A stretch of DNA of 64,000 nucleotides from Rhizobium sp. BK399 (GCF_014194695.1 NZ_JACIAH010000001.1:310001-374000); one strand, 5' to 3'; numbered from the stretch's first letter, positions 28,638 through 38,390 are shown. Numbers and translations are program-made. Notes: a model not told the origin generated them from the letters alone.

Positions 28638-28705
28638 CGGAAACGAACCCTGAACTCTACGATTCGATCCTACCGCAACACCGACGCCCTGTCATGAAAA
28701 GGCGC

Positions 28706-29068
28706 TCAGGCGTCCGCCGGGAACAATTTCTGAAGGAAGTCGCGCATCGCCGACTCGCCAAACGGCTTGACGAGCAGCGGCACGTTCCGGAGGTCTTCGG
28801 GAAAGTCCTTCGTATCTGAATAGCCGCTCACAAAGCCGAAGGGAATGTTCACGCGCGACAGATGGCGCGCGAAATCGAAGCTCATGACCTCACCAAGGTT
28901 GACGTCCAGCAGTGCGAAATCGAAAGCCTCGGTCTTGGTCACCTCCATCGCCTGCTCGAGGCCGCTGACGATACTAATCGTCTCGACACCCACCTGACGA
29001 AGGATATCCTCCGCCTCCATAGCGATGATCAAACTGTCCTCAAGGACCAGAACACGGTTTGCCTTCAT
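28706..29068 (-). CDS. Single-domain response regulator
   Basis: A 120-residue receiver domain without an output domain. VLVLEDSLIIAMEAE (acidic pocket), FALLDVNLG (phospho-acceptor Asp near residue 54), FVSGY (Ser) and LLVKPF (Lys) are present. It may act by phosphotransfer or protein interaction, as CheY-like proteins do. ATG 29068 is preferred to TTG 29074. No histidine kinase is nearby. Confidence 0.88.
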   Translation of the reverse strand: MKANRVLVLEDSLIIAMEAEDILRQVGVETISIVSGLEQAMEVTKTEAFDFALLDVNLGEVMSFDFARHLSRVNIPFGFVSGYSDTKDFPEDLRNVPLLVKPFGESAMRDFLQKLFPADA

Positions 29069-29292
29069 ACCCAATACGCCCCTTGCTGAGTGTCGCCTAA
29101 GACGCTCGGCCCCTGCATTTTCCGGATTTCCACCTCTGACGCCCCATATCCGACGACTATCTACCGCTTAACTTGCATAGCCGCTTTTTCGTTTCGGGTC
29201 GATAAAAAGCAAGCAGGAAGAAAGATGGCATGGATGACCTTAGGTCCATGTCTCGCAGCATGCATTTAAAAAAGACATAGCGCCCGCATGCA
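29069..29292. other. Intergenic region with weak hairpin
   Basis: Lies between two minus-strand genes. It contains a bulged hairpin near 29229-29250 (GACC-TTA-GGTC core inside CATG arms), followed on the minus strand by a T-rich stretch, so it may end the Crp transcript. GCATGCATT occurs twice, at 29258 and 29286. Confidence 0.35.
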
Positions 29293-30045
29293 TTATATGA
29301 ACGGCCGGACTTTTTCTCCAAGCCCTTCCCACCCAGCGGCGGCAAGCAGCCCTTCGCCATCAAGCACCTCGCAGGCACGCTCCTGCCAGCGGATCAAATT
29401 TCGATTTGATAATTTTTTCAATGTTTTATTCGTGTGAACGATCGATAAGCCGAGCGTATCCGCCACATGCTGTTGGGTAATCGGGATCGAGGCATTTTTG
29501 GTGAGAAGCTTTAGTCGCCTTGCCCGCTCGAACAGGAATGCAATGAGGTAGGCTGCGCGCTCGAGGGCTGTCCGGCGGCCGATGCTCAAGAGATGTTCAT
29601 CAAGCATTCGCTCTTCCTGGGCCGCGATCCAGGTAATGTCGAAGGCGAGCGAAGGATGCTTGTTGTAAAGAGCCATTAGTTTGTCGCGTTCGAAGACGCA
29701 CAGGGACACAGGCGATAACGCTTCGACTGAGTGCTGCATTTCACCCATGATCGTCCCCTGCAGACCGATCAGATCGCCCGGCATTATATAGTTCAGGATC
29801 TGCCGGCGCCCGTCTTCCAGCGTTTTATAGCGGAAGCCCCAGCCGGAGAGAACCGTGAAGAGATGAGCGCTATGGGCGCCCTCGACGAGGATTGTCGCGC
29901 CGGCGTCAGCAGCCAGTTCGCCTCGCTTGAACTTAGAAACGAAATCCAGCTCTTCGCCACTGAATTCCCGGAACGTCGGGTCGGCACGCAGCGGACACTG
30001 CTCGCACGGTGTTTTGAACGAGTGAGTGGCGCGCGGGGTTGCCAT
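29293..30045 (-). CDS. Crp/Fnr-family transcription regulator
   Basis: A 250-residue regulator: cyclic-nucleotide-type beta-roll (about residues 30-130), long dimer helix, and C-terminal winged helix (ITQQHVADTLGLSIVHTNKTLKKLS). The N-terminus has PCEQCPLR with two Cys, like the start of FNR-type proteins, but only one more Cys (LCVFE) appears in the sensor domain, so a full Fe-S cluster is uncertain. The effector is unknown. Confidence 0.9.
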   Translation of the reverse strand: MATPRATHSFKTPCEQCPLRADPTFREFSGEELDFVSKFKRGELAADAGATILVEGAHSAHLFTVLSGWGFRYKTLEDGRRQILNYIMPGDLIGLQGTIMGEMQHSVEALSPVSLCVFERDKLMALYNKHPSLAFDITWIAAQEERMLDEHLLSIGRRTALERAAYLIAFLFERARRLKLLTKNASIPITQQHVADTLGLSIVHTNKTLKKLSNRNLIRWQERACEVLDGEGLLAAAGWEGLGEKVRPFI

Positions 30046-30102
30046 AGAGGCCCTTGTGCTCGATGACGAAAGCCGCCGGCAATGGCGGCGCGTTCATATA
30101 AG

Positions 30103-30127
30103 AACACGCAAACCCCAGGGTTGTTCC
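30103..30127 (-). promoter_or_regulatory. Possible EcfG-type promoter of the Crp gene
   Basis: On the minus strand GGAAC (30127-30123), 16 bases, TGTT (30106-30103), one mismatch to GGAAC-N16-CGTT. It lies 58 bases upstream of the regulator's ATG. Confidence 0.35.
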
Positions 30128-30178
30128 ATACGCGACCGAATTTTTGCCGCAGAAACAACGCTGTAGAAGCTGTTTTCG

Positions 30179-31117
30179 CTACTTCGGGAAATCCAGCCCC
30201 ATTTCGCGGAAGCGCTCGGGATCATCGCCCCAGTTTTCGCGAACCTTCACGAACAGGAACAGATGGACCGGCTGCTCGAGAATTTCGGAAAGCTCTCGGC
30301 GTGATGCAGAAGAGATGGCCTTGATCGTTTCGCCGCCCTTGCCGAGCGCGATCTTCTTCTGACTGTCGCGCTCGACGTAGATGACCTGCTCGATGCGAAC
30401 CGAGCCGTCCTTGCGTTCTTCCCACTTCTCCGTCTCGACATGCGACGAATAGGGAAGTTCTTGGTGCAGGCGAAGGAACAGCTTCTCGCGGGTGATCTCA
30501 GCCGCAAGCTGGCGCATGGGGAGATCGGAAATCTGGTCTTCGGGGTAATACCATGGCCCTTCCGGCAGCGTCTTTGCCAGATAATCCATGACGTCTTCGC
30601 AACCGGACCCGTTCTCGGCCGAGATCATGAAGGTTTGCGTGAAGGTGACCTTCTCGTTGGCGGCTGCCGCCAGCGCCAACAGATCTTCGCGCTTGACCCG
30701 GTCGATCTTGTTCAGGACGAGGATCTTCGGCTGATGCACCTCCTTGAGGCCCTCAAGAATGGCTTCCGCGTCACCGCGCAAACCGCGCTCGCTGTCGATC
30801 AGCAGCATGATGAGGTCGGCATCTTTGGCGCCACCCCAGGCCGACGTGACCATCGCGCGATCGAGCCGCCGGCGCGGTTTGAAAATACCTGGCGTGTCCA
30901 TGAACACGACCTGGGCATTGTCGTGGATCGCGATGCCCCGGACGATCGCACGCGTCGTCTGCACCTTGTGGCTGACGATGGAGACCTTTGCGCCGACCAA
31001 ACGGTTCACCAGTGTCGACTTGCCGGCATTCGTCGGACCGATCAGGGCAACGAAGCCCGACCGTGTCGCACCCGCAGTTTCAGCGGAGCCGTCCGCCATT
31101 TCGTGTTCTTCTGTCAT
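30179..31117 (-). CDS. era: GTPase Era
   Basis: A 312-residue essential GTPase that helps mature the 30S ribosomal subunit. G1 GPTNAGKST, G2 region TTRAIVRG, G3 DTPG and G4 NKID are followed by a C-terminal KH domain containing KIALGKGGETIKAISSASR. ATG 31117 lies nine bases after the rnc stop; ATG 31099 is possible. Confidence 0.95.
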   Translation of the reverse strand: MTEEHEMADGSAETAGATRSGFVALIGPTNAGKSTLVNRLVGAKVSIVSHKVQTTRAIVRGIAIHDNAQVVFMDTPGIFKPRRRLDRAMVTSAWGGAKDADLIMLLIDSERGLRGDAEAILEGLKEVHQPKILVLNKIDRVKREDLLALAAAANEKVTFTQTFMISAENGSGCEDVMDYLAKTLPEGPWYYPEDQISDLPMRQLAAEITREKLFLRLHQELPYSSHVETEKWEERKDGSVRIEQVIYVERDSQKKIALGKGGETIKAISSASRRELSEILEQPVHLFLFVKVRENWGDDPERFREMGLDFPK

Positions 31118-31125
31118 CTGTCCCG

Positions 31126-31845
31126 TCAGTTTCCGGCAGAGGATTTCTGCCAAATGCCTTCGCGCTCCAGCATTCGCGTGGCTGCGACCTGCTCCGCGGC
31201 CCGCTTTGAGCGTTCAATTCCCGTTTCGGGCTGAACACCGGCGACCTCCACAGTAACCGTGAAGCGTGGATCATGATCCGGTCCGCTGCGTTCATCAACC
31301 CGGTAGATCGGCGTGACGCCGAATTTGGCATGCGACCACTCCTGCAGTTCGGTCTTCGCGTCGCGCCGCGCACCGTCGGCGCGTGCTGCCCGCTTCTCCC
31401 AGAACTTCAGGATAAAGCGCCGCGCGACCTCAAGGCCGCCGTCGAGGTAGATCGCCGCGATGAGACTCTCGACCACGTCGGCCCGGACATTCATCATGCG
31501 CTTTCCGGTCAGCTTCTTGACGTCAGCGCCGGTGCGAATGAAGTAGTGCAGACCGAGCTCATCGGCGACTTCGGCGCAGGTATCGGCACTGACGAGCTGA
31601 TTGAGACGGACCGAGAGCTCGCCCTCGGTTGCCGCGCCGAATGTGCGGAAGAGCAATTCGGCGACGCAGAGGCCAAGCACCCTGTCGCCAAGAAACTCCA
31701 GCCTCTCGTAGTTCCCGCCTTTTTGCGTGCGGGCACTCGCATGCGTCAAAGCCCGATCCAGCCGCTCCTTCTCGGCGAACTGATGACCGATCAGGGCTTC
31801 AAGCCGTGTCCGATCCGCCGCCGAGAGCGTCTGCGCCTTACTCAT
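31126..31845 (-). CDS. rnc: Ribonuclease III
   Basis: A 239-residue double-strand-specific RNase that processes rRNA and regulates mRNAs. The signature ERLEFLGDRVLGL holds the catalytic Glu and Asp; a double-stranded RNA-binding domain fills about residues 160-230 (KTELQEWSHAKFG to KRAAEQVAATRML). The start overlaps the lepB stop by four bases. Confidence 0.96.
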   Translation of the reverse strand: MSKAQTLSAADRTRLEALIGHQFAEKERLDRALTHASARTQKGGNYERLEFLGDRVLGLCVAELLFRTFGAATEGELSVRLNQLVSADTCAEVADELGLHYFIRTGADVKKLTGKRMMNVRADVVESLIAAIYLDGGLEVARRFILKFWEKRAARADGARRDAKTELQEWSHAKFGVTPIYRVDERSGPDHDPRFTVTVEVAGVQPETGIERSKRAAEQVAATRMLEREGIWQKSSAGN

Positions 31846-32585
31846 TCAACGCCCTTGAAGAGACGATCCCAGCGCATGTTCGTCGGCCACTTCCAGATTT
31901 CGCGGAACGATGTGTCGTTGCCGAGCGAGAAGAAGATGACGCTGGCGCGACCGACCAGATTTTCCGCCGGCACAAAGCCGACATCGAAGCGGCTGTCGAG
32001 CGAATTGTCGCGATTGTCGCCCATCATGAAGTAGTGACCTTCCGGAACGATGAACTCGCGCGTGTTGTCGCCACGGGAAACCGGAGACTGGTCGAGCGTG
32101 TCGTAGGTAACGCCATTGTCCAGCGTCTCGCGGAAGACGGGCACATCCTGGCCCGGATCTTGAGCATAGTCGGAATTGAAAGTGCCGTCCGGCACCTTCG
32201 GAACCGCCGTGCCGTTCACGTAGAGAACACCTTCCCGGACCTGAATATGATCACCGGGAAGGCCGACCAGCCGCTTGATGTAATCAACTTCGGGATTCGG
32301 CGGGAAGCGGAAGACAACGATGTCGCCGCGTTTCGGTTCACTCGCGAAGATGCGACCGCTGAACAGGTTCGGGGAAAAAGGCAGCGAGTACTTCGAATAG
32401 CCGTAGGCGAACTTGTTGACGAAAATGTAGTCGCCGACAAGCAGGGTCGGCATCATGGAGCCGGACGGAATGGTGAACGGCTGAAAAAACACCGTTCGGA
32501 TAACCATCGCCAAAATCAGCGCCTGTGCGATGACCTTGATGTTTTCCCAAAGGGCGTTCGGCTTGGTTTCGACTTTTTCGGACAC
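31842..32585 (-). CDS. lepB: Signal peptidase I
   Basis: A 247-residue inner-membrane protease that removes signal peptides. A membrane helix (about 16-36) is followed by IPSGSMMPTLLVGD (catalytic Ser), YIKRLVGLPGDHI (catalytic Lys) and GDNRDNSLDSR. It lies between acpS and rnc with a 115-base gap before acpS. Confidence 0.95.
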   Translation of the reverse strand: MSEKVETKPNALWENIKVIAQALILAMVIRTVFFQPFTIPSGSMMPTLLVGDYIFVNKFAYGYSKYSLPFSPNLFSGRIFASEPKRGDIVVFRFPPNPEVDYIKRLVGLPGDHIQVREGVLYVNGTAVPKVPDGTFNSDYAQDPGQDVPVFRETLDNGVTYDTLDQSPVSRGDNTREFIVPEGHYFMMGDNRDNSLDSRFDVGFVPAENLVGRASVIFFSLGNDTSFREIWKWPTNMRWDRLFKGVE

Positions 32586-32700
32586 GCAGTCTTATTCCTT
32601 CAACGCGCCAATAACGACGCAACTCTTGTTTGCTTCTCTCTAGCGGCTTCGGCCGATTGCGGCAATGGCGCCAACATTAAAAGCGACTCTACGTCGCTGA

Positions 32701-33105
32701 TCAGACGCTATCCGGCAGCGCTTCGATAATGACGAAAGCCTGCGCCAAGGGATAATCATCCGTTATCGTCAAATGAATGGCAGCCCTGTGGCCGGCCGGC
32801 AGCATCGATTGCAGCATCTCTGCCGCGCCGCCCGTGAGCTTCATCGTCGGCTTGCCGCTTGGCAGGTTCACGACACCGAGATCCCTCCAGAACACGCCTT
32901 GCGCCATGCCGGTTCCAAGGGCCTTGGAGCATGCCTCCTTGGCGGCAAAACGCTTGGCATAGGAGGCCGCCCGATTGGCACGCCGATCGGACTTCGCTCG
33001 CTCGATCTCGGTAAAGCAGCGATTGGTGAAGCGCTCGCCGAAGCGCTCGAGGGACCTCTCGACGCGCCTGATATCGATGAGATCGCTGCCGATGCCGATG
33101 ATCAT
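32701..33105 (-). CDS. acpS: Holo-[acyl-carrier-protein] synthase
   Basis: A 134-residue enzyme that transfers phosphopantetheine from CoA to acyl carrier protein. [16 protein letters not shown] (metal Asp) and [16 protein letters not shown] are family signatures. ATG 33105 overlaps the DUF2062 stop; the longer frame upstream is in the wrong reading of that gene. Confidence 0.95.
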   Translation of the reverse strand: MIIGIGSDLIDIRRVERSLERFGERFTNRCFTEIERAKSDRRANRAASYAKRFAAKEACSKALGTGMAQGVFWRDLGVVNLPSGKPTMKLTGGAAEMLQSMLPAGHRAAIHLTITDDYPLAQAFVIIEALPDSV

Positions 33106-33686
33106 ACGGTTTCCTGCACTGGATGTGACAAACGAATGCGGGCACGCGTCATCAGCCGTTCGCGGCGGCGCGTCTGGAAGCCCTTCACGGCGTAGAAGGT
33201 TCCGAAATACACGATGACAGAGGTCAAAAGTGCAGGCGGAATGGAGCCGACAAGCATCGGCTCGAGAACGGGTCGCCAGAGTTCGCTGAAATGCAGTTCG
33301 TGGAACAGCGCGCCGAGGTCGATCGATTGCCCCGGCATTGCGTCGTGACGCGCAAGCAGCAGGTGACCTATCTCCCAGGTCGCTCCCCAGATGAATGGGT
33401 AGGTCAGCGGATTGCCGAAAGCGGCGCAACCGAGCGCCGCAGCGACCATATTGCCGGAGAAGAAGTAACTGAGCACGAAGGCCATGACGAAGTGGACGCC
33501 AATAAAGGGCGTCCAGGACACGAAGATTCCTGCGGCGACACCCATCGCGACGGCGTGCGGCGACGCCGTCAAGCGGAGAACACGCATCGTGAGGTAGCGG
33601 AGCGGCCGCAAGAATCCCTTACGGGGCCACAGCAACTCACGGACCTTTTCACGAAATCCGGCAGGTTTTCTACGTCTGAACAACAT
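33102..33686 (-). CDS. DUF2062 membrane protein
   Basis: A 194-residue protein with a basic N-terminus ([25 protein letters not shown]) and three or four membrane segments. [26 protein letters not shown] and [14 protein letters not shown] are DUF2062 hallmarks. Function unknown. ATG 33686 is chosen over 33722. It is coupled to acpS by an ATGA overlap. Confidence 0.88.
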   Translation of the reverse strand: MLFRRRKPAGFREKVRELLWPRKGFLRPLRYLTMRVLRLTASPHAVAMGVAAGIFVSWTPFIGVHFVMAFVLSYFFSGNMVAAALGCAAFGNPLTYPFIWGATWEIGHLLLARHDAMPGQSIDLGALFHELHFSELWRPVLEPMLVGSIPPALLTSVIVYFGTFYAVKGFQTRRRERLMTRARIRLSHPVQETV

Positions 33687-33827
33687 GGCGCGTATGTAGT
33701 GCACGCCGCACCGGCGTGACAAGAGCGCCAGACCATCTCAGTCAATATTTGATCATCGCAGACTGAGCATTCACCAGGGGCGCGATATGCGATACGCCCC
33801 CTCCGTTCTTCAAGTATAGGCTCGGTA

Positions 33828-33977
33828 TTACCGGATGCGGAACAGGCCGCGATCAACCTGACGCTGACGATATTCAAGATCGATACGGTCGAAAGAGCCG
33901 TTCAGGTAAGCCATTTCACGTTCTTCAGCAGTCGGCGCACGCAGTGCACGGGCGATCTTCTTGATCGGTGTAAACAT
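33828..33977 (-). CDS. DUF3563-like small protein, 49 residues
   Basis: MFTPIKKIARALRAPTAEER begins a 49-residue basic protein ending in RQVDRGLFRIR. ATG 33977 has GAGG eight bases upstream. The pattern of basic start, TAEEREMAYLNGS and DRIDLEYRQRQ matches the DUF3563 family of small proteobacterial proteins, whose role is unknown. It stands alone between rsh and the DUF2062 gene. Confidence 0.8.
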   Translation of the reverse strand: MFTPIKKIARALRAPTAEEREMAYLNGSFDRIDLEYRQRQVDRGLFRIR

Positions 33978-34141
33978 TTCTTTGCCTCATCTTCTGTTCA
34001 ATTTTCCGATGACTGGAAGATAGGCGCACGCGGCCGTGATTACCAACGCTCTAACATAGGCGCAGCCATGCGCCTATCGCATACCTAGCCCTATATCCGT
34101 GCGATTTCCGTCACGAAACGATCACAAAATGTGCAACAGCC

Positions 34142-36385
34142 TTATTCGTAAAGCCGACGAACGGTTGCGACGCACTCCAGTTCCTTTAGCTGGGCGAGCA
34201 GCTGGTTAAGCTGCCGTAGATCCCATACCTCGACGTCGAGTGTCATTTCGGTGAAGTCGGTTGCGACGCGGACGGTATTGAACACCCGGATATTGACGTC
34301 GACACCGGCAACGGTCTGGGCGAGTTTCGCCAAAGTACCGGGCTCGTTCAACGCATTGACCATGATGCGCGCCATGAAACGCGACTTGTTGGCCTCGTCG
34401 AGATCCCAGCGCACGTCGATCCAACGGTCCGGCTGATCGTCAAAACGCTGCAGCGTCGGAGACTGGATCGGGTAGATCGTGATGGCGTTCCCCTTCTCCG
34501 TGACGTTCATGATCCCGACGATACGGTCACCGGGGACAGCGCCGGTCGGAGCGAACTGCACCTCGACATTGCTGGAGATGCCGCGGATCGGCATCGCATC
34601 CATATCGATGTCCGCTTTGACATCTGCGCCGTCGATGGCCGACTTGGGCTTGCCCGGGATCTTGAAGATCATGCCTGAGGCGCTGCGAACATTGAACCAT
34701 CCGTCGTCGCCGCTCGGCTTGGCCGTCACACGCTCCTCCAGATGATCAGGATAGACCGCACGCAGCACGTCCAGTGACGACATCTCGCCACGACCGACTG
34801 CCGCGATGGCATCTTCGACGTCTTTCTGCCCCAGGCGATGGAGCGCGGGCTTCATCGCTTCGCGCGAAAAGATCTTTCCGGCTCGGTCAAACGTCCGCTC
34901 CAGAATGCGATGGCCAAGACCGGCATACTGTTTGCGGATAGCCAATCGCGTGGCGCGACGGATCGCCGCCCTCGCCTTGCCCGTTACGACGATCTCTTCC
35001 CAGGCTGCCGGCGGCACCTGGACGCCGGAACGAATGATCTCGACCTCGTCGCCGTTCGCCAAACGGGTCACGAGCGGCATGATGCGACCATTGATCTTAG
35101 CGCCGACGGTCGTGTCGCCAATATTGGTGTGAACCGCATAGGCGAAGTCGATCGGCGTCGCGCCACGCGGAAGCGCGATCAGCTTGCCCTTTGGGGTGAA
35201 GCAGAAGACCTGATCCTGGAACAACTCAAGCTTGGTATGCTCAAGAAACTCTTCAGGACTATCCCCTTCTGCGAGTGCCTCGATCGTATGGCGCAGCCAG
35301 GAATAGGCATTGGATTCACGCGAAAGGATATCGTTGTCTGAGGTCGAGGCGGCGTCCTTGTAGAGCGTGTGGGCAGCAATACCGAACTCTGCAATCTCAT
35401 GCATGCGCCTGGTGCGGATCTGCAGCTCGATGCGCTGGCTGGACGGACCAACGATCGTCGTGTGCAGCGAACGGTAGTCGTTCTGCTTCGGTGTCGAGAT
35501 GTAGTCCTTGAAGCGGCCGGGGACCACGCGCCAGCGGGTGTGAACGATACCCAGCCCCCGATAGCAGGCAGGAATATCGTCAACGATGATGCGGAAACCG
35601 TAGACATCCGAAAGCTGCTCGAAGGACAGCGACTTCGACTGCATTTTGCGAAACACGGAGTACGGCTTCTTCTGACGCCCCTTGACGATCGCGCCGGTCA
35701 TCCCGTTGGCAACGAGCAGATCGCCCAGTTCGGTCTCGATCTTCTTGACCAGACCTTCGTTGCGCTTCGAGAGTTCCTCCAGCCGCCCGGTGACAGTCTC
35801 GTAGGCTTCCGGGTTGATATGGCGGAATGAGAGGTCTTCCAGTTCCTCGCGCATGTCCTGCATACCCATGCGTCCGGCCAGCGGCGCATAGATATCCATC
35901 GTCTCCTCGGAAATGCGGGCGCGCTTTTCCGGCGACATGTGATCCAGTGTGCGCATATTGTGCAGGCGGTCGGCGAGCTTAACGAGAAGCACACGCACAT
36001 CGTCGGAAATGGCCAGCAACAGCTTGCGCAGGTTTTCAGCCTGCTTGGCCTTCTTGGTGACGAGATCGAGCTTCTTGATCTTCGTCAGTCCCTCGACCAG
36101 TCGCCCGATGTCCTCCCCGAAGAGCTCATCGATCTCGGCGCGGGTTGCCGTCGTATCCTCAATGGTGTCGTGAAGCAGCGCAACCGCGATGGTCGACTCG
36201 TCAAGGTGCATGTCTGTCAGGATGGCGGCAACTTCCAGCGGATGCGAAATATAGGGATCGCCGCTCGCACGCTTCTGTTGTCCATGCTTTTGCATTGCAT
36301 AGACGTAGGCCTTGTTCAGCAGTGCTTCGTTGGCATCGGGCTTGTATTTCTGAACCCGCTCCACGAGCTCGTACTGCCGCATCAT
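34142..36385 (-). CDS. rsh: Bifunctional (p)ppGpp synthetase/hydrolase
   Basis: A 747-residue RelA/SpoT homologue, the single stringent-response enzyme typical of rhizobia. Domains in order: HD hydrolase (about 25-190; SHPLEVAAI, LLHDTIEDT), synthetase (about 240-350; YGFRIIVDD, NDYRSLHTT), TGS (about 385-450; TPKGKLIALPRGATPIDFAYAVH), helical region and C-terminal ACT (about 670-745). HD residues look intact. It lies downstream of rpoZ, separated by a terminator. Confidence 0.96.
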   Translation of the reverse strand: MMRQYELVERVQKYKPDANEALLNKAYVYAMQKHGQQKRASGDPYISHPLEVAAILTDMHLDESTIAVALLHDTIEDTTATRAEIDELFGEDIGRLVEGLTKIKKLDLVTKKAKQAENLRKLLLAISDDVRVLLVKLADRLHNMRTLDHMSPEKRARISEETMDIYAPLAGRMGMQDMREELEDLSFRHINPEAYETVTGRLEELSKRNEGLVKKIETELGDLLVANGMTGAIVKGRQKKPYSVFRKMQSKSLSFEQLSDVYGFRIIVDDIPACYRGLGIVHTRWRVVPGRFKDYISTPKQNDYRSLHTTIVGPSSQRIELQIRTRRMHEIAEFGIAAHTLYKDAASTSDNDILSRESNAYSWLRHTIEALAEGDSPEEFLEHTKLELFQDQVFCFTPKGKLIALPRGATPIDFAYAVHTNIGDTTVGAKINGRIMPLVTRLANGDEVEIIRSGVQVPPAAWEEIVVTGKARAAIRRATRLAIRKQYAGLGHRILERTFDRAGKIFSREAMKPALHRLGQKDVEDAIAAVGRGEMSSLDVLRAVYPDHLEERVTAKPSGDDGWFNVRSASGMIFKIPGKPKSAIDGADVKADIDMDAMPIRGISSNVEVQFAPTGAVPGDRIVGIMNVTEKGNAITIYPIQSPTLQRFDDQPDRWIDVRWDLDEANKSRFMARIMVNALNEPGTLAKLAQTVAGVDVNIRVFNTVRVATDFTEMTLDVEVWDLRQLNQLLAQLKELECVATVRRLYE

Positions 36386-36402
36386 CCCGAAACCGCTCCA
36401 TT

Positions 36403-36436
36403 AAAAAAGAAAAGCGCGCCAATCACGGATTGGCGC
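36403..36436 (-). terminator. Terminator after rpoZ
   Basis: GCGCCAATC (36416-36424) pairs with GATTGGCGC (36428-36436) around a 3-base loop; the minus strand continues into TTTTCTTTTTT. It separates rpoZ from rsh, though read-through is possible. Confidence 0.85.
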
Positions 36437-36485
36437 ACATGATATGCAATAATATGCCGAAGCTATAATGGTGCAAGGTTGACGA

Positions 36486-36890
36486 TTAGTAATCGTCGCT
36501 CTTTTCCGGCGGCACCAGGCCTTCGATACCAGCCAGAAGCTCTTCTTCCGACATTTGGTCGAAGGTAATCGTTTCCGGCAGGTCTTCCTGCTCTTCGCTG
36601 TCTGCCGCGGCAACGCCGCCGGCTGCGATGAGGCTCGCCGGATCGGGCTCTGGCTCGTCGATTTCGACGTGCTTCTGCAGCGAATGGATCAGATCTTCCT
36701 TCAGATCATCCGGAGACAGCGTCTCGTCAGCAATTTCGCGAAGCGCCACAACCGGGTTCTTGTCGTTGTCACGATCGATTGTGATCGAAGCGCCCTGGGA
36801 AATCAGCCGGGCACGGTGGCTGGCAAGCAGAACCAACTCGAAGCGGTTCTCAACTTTATCGATGCAATCTTCAACGGTGACACGGGCCAT
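36486..36890 (-). CDS. rpoZ: RNA polymerase omega subunit
   Basis: A 134-residue omega subunit that assists RNA polymerase assembly. [34 protein letters not shown] and [14 protein letters not shown] are diagnostic. The acidic C-terminal tail (about 85-134) is longer than in E. coli, as is usual in Alphaproteobacteria. It precedes rsh, as in many Proteobacteria. Confidence 0.96.
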   Translation of the reverse strand: MARVTVEDCIDKVENRFELVLLASHRARLISQGASITIDRDNDKNPVVALREIADETLSPDDLKEDLIHSLQKHVEIDEPEPDPASLIAAGGVAAADSEEQEDLPETITFDQMSEEELLAGIEGLVPPEKSDDY

Positions 36891-37176
36891 TGCCTGTCCT
36901 TTGCGGTCGTGATCTCGGGATTAACACGCCCGATACAATTAAAACCGGGCAAATTCAAGTTTTCATTGCGCAAAGCCCCAACTCACAACGCCAACGAATT
37001 TTGGATGCAAAGCGGGTTTCCACCAAAAGTTGCTTGGAATATCGCGAATCGTGCCCTAAATCTTTCTTATATGAATAGTTCATAAAGTAAGAATTGTTCC
37101 AAGCGATCGCATAACCCGTTGTTTTTTTGGGTTTCTGACGAAAGCATTAAGATTGCTCACATTGGATTGGTACGCG

Positions 37177-37761
37177 ATGTTTGATCCACGCGAAAAAATT
37201 GCTCTTTTTATCGATGGCGCCAATCTCTACGCTGCGTCCAAAAGTCTGGGTTTCGATATCGACTACCGCAAGCTGTTGAAGGCATTTCAGAAACGCGGCT
37301 ATCTCCTGCGCGCCTACTACTATACGGCTCTGATCGAAGATCAGGAATACTCCTCCATTCGCCCGCTGATCGATTGGCTCGACTACAACGGCTATAAGGT
37401 CGTCACCAAGCCGGCCAAAGAGTTCACGGATTCGATGGGACGCCGAAAGATCAAGGGCAACATGGATATCGAGCTGGCGATCGATGCCATGGAGCAATCG
37501 GAAACCGTCGATCATCTCGTCATCTTCTCCGGCGACGGCGACTTCACGACGCTTGTCGAGGCACTTCAGCGCAAGGGCCGCAAGGTCTCGGTCATCTCGA
37601 CGATGGCAACGCAACCGCCGATGATTGCCGATGACCTGCGCAGGCAGGCCGATCACTTCATCGATCTTCTGTCGTTGAAGAACGAAATCGGACGCGATCC
37701 TTCGGAGCGGCCACCGCGGCCTACGACCGAACCTGCGGCACCAACCGACCTGGACGCCTAA
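37177..37761 (+). CDS. NYN-domain (LabA/DUF88-like) protein
   Basis: A 194-residue PIN-like protein. IALFIDGANLYAA (first Asp), Asp in a middle strand (GNMDIELAIDAME) and IFSGDGDFTTLVEALQRKG carry the conserved acidic residues of NYN nucleases. RNA cleavage is expected for the fold but unproven here. ATG 37177 is preferred to 37153. The C-terminus is Pro-rich. Its promoter probably lies in the AT-rich region from 37040 to 37150. Confidence 0.88.
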   Translation: MFDPREKIALFIDGANLYAASKSLGFDIDYRKLLKAFQKRGYLLRAYYYTALIEDQEYSSIRPLIDWLDYNGYKVVTKPAKEFTDSMGRRKIKGNMDIELAIDAMEQSETVDHLVIFSGDGDFTTLVEALQRKGRKVSVISTMATQPPMIADDLRRQADHFIDLLSLKNEIGRDPSERPPRPTTEPAAPTDLDA

Positions 37762-37807
37762 ATTCGAGCGTTCAGTGTCGTCTTCAAGGCAGATGCTCGG
37801 ATTCCGA

Positions 37808-38287
37808 TTAGCCGTTGTCCTTGAGAAGACGGCTCTTCTGCCTGTTCCAATCGCGCTCTTTCTCGGACTCGCGCTTGTCGTGGAGCTTCTTGCCCTTGGC
37901 GAGCGCCAATTCCATTTTCGCGCGGCCGCGGTCGTTGAAATAGATCTTCAACGGAATCAAGGTCATGCCCTCGCGGTTGATGCCGGCGCGCAGCCGGTTG
38001 ATCTCGCGGCCGGAGAGCAGCAGTTTGCGGCGCCGACGCGGCTCGTGATTGAAGCGGTTTGCCTGCAGATATTCAGGTAGGTAGGAATTGATCAGCCAGA
38101 TCTCGCCATCTTCGTCGGAAGCATAGGATTCGGCGATATTGGCCTTCCCCTCGCGCAACGACTTGACCTCGGTGCCCTTGAGCACGAGGCCGGCTTCGTA
38201 AGTGTCGATGATCTCGTAGTTGAAGCGCGCCTTGCGGTTTTCCGCCACGATCTTCTTGACCACGCGCTCGCTGCCTTTGGGCGCCAT
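37808..38287 (-). CDS. smpB: SsrA-binding protein
   Basis: A 159-residue partner of tmRNA in ribosome rescue. [41 protein letters not shown] and the basic C-terminal tail [15 protein letters not shown] are typical. ATG 38287 is chosen over the ORF start at 38356. It lies downstream of dapA on the same strand. Confidence 0.96.
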   Translation of the reverse strand: MAPKGSERVVKKIVAENRKARFNYEIIDTYEAGLVLKGTEVKSLREGKANIAESYASDEDGEIWLINSYLPEYLQANRFNHEPRRRRKLLLSGREINRLRAGINREGMTLIPLKIYFNDRGRAKMELALAKGKKLHDKRESEKERDWNRQKSRLLKDNG

Positions 38288-38390
38288 AACACATTCCAAA
38301 ATGCTCGAGGGCGCGACGACCGCGCCCTTCTCTCTTGCCTTTATGTAGGGGAACATCGGCTGCCTGTGAAGGCAGGCCGAGCAGCTTGCC

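Noticed and set aside
29258..29294. Repeated GCATGCATT as a regulator site
   Set aside because: Two direct copies 28 bases apart, one within a stop codon, with no matching consensus; may be chance in an AT-rich stretch.
33777..33800. GGGGCG/CGCCCC hairpin after the DUF3563 gene as terminator
   Set aside because: Stem of only 6 bp with a 12-base loop and no T-run on the minus strand.
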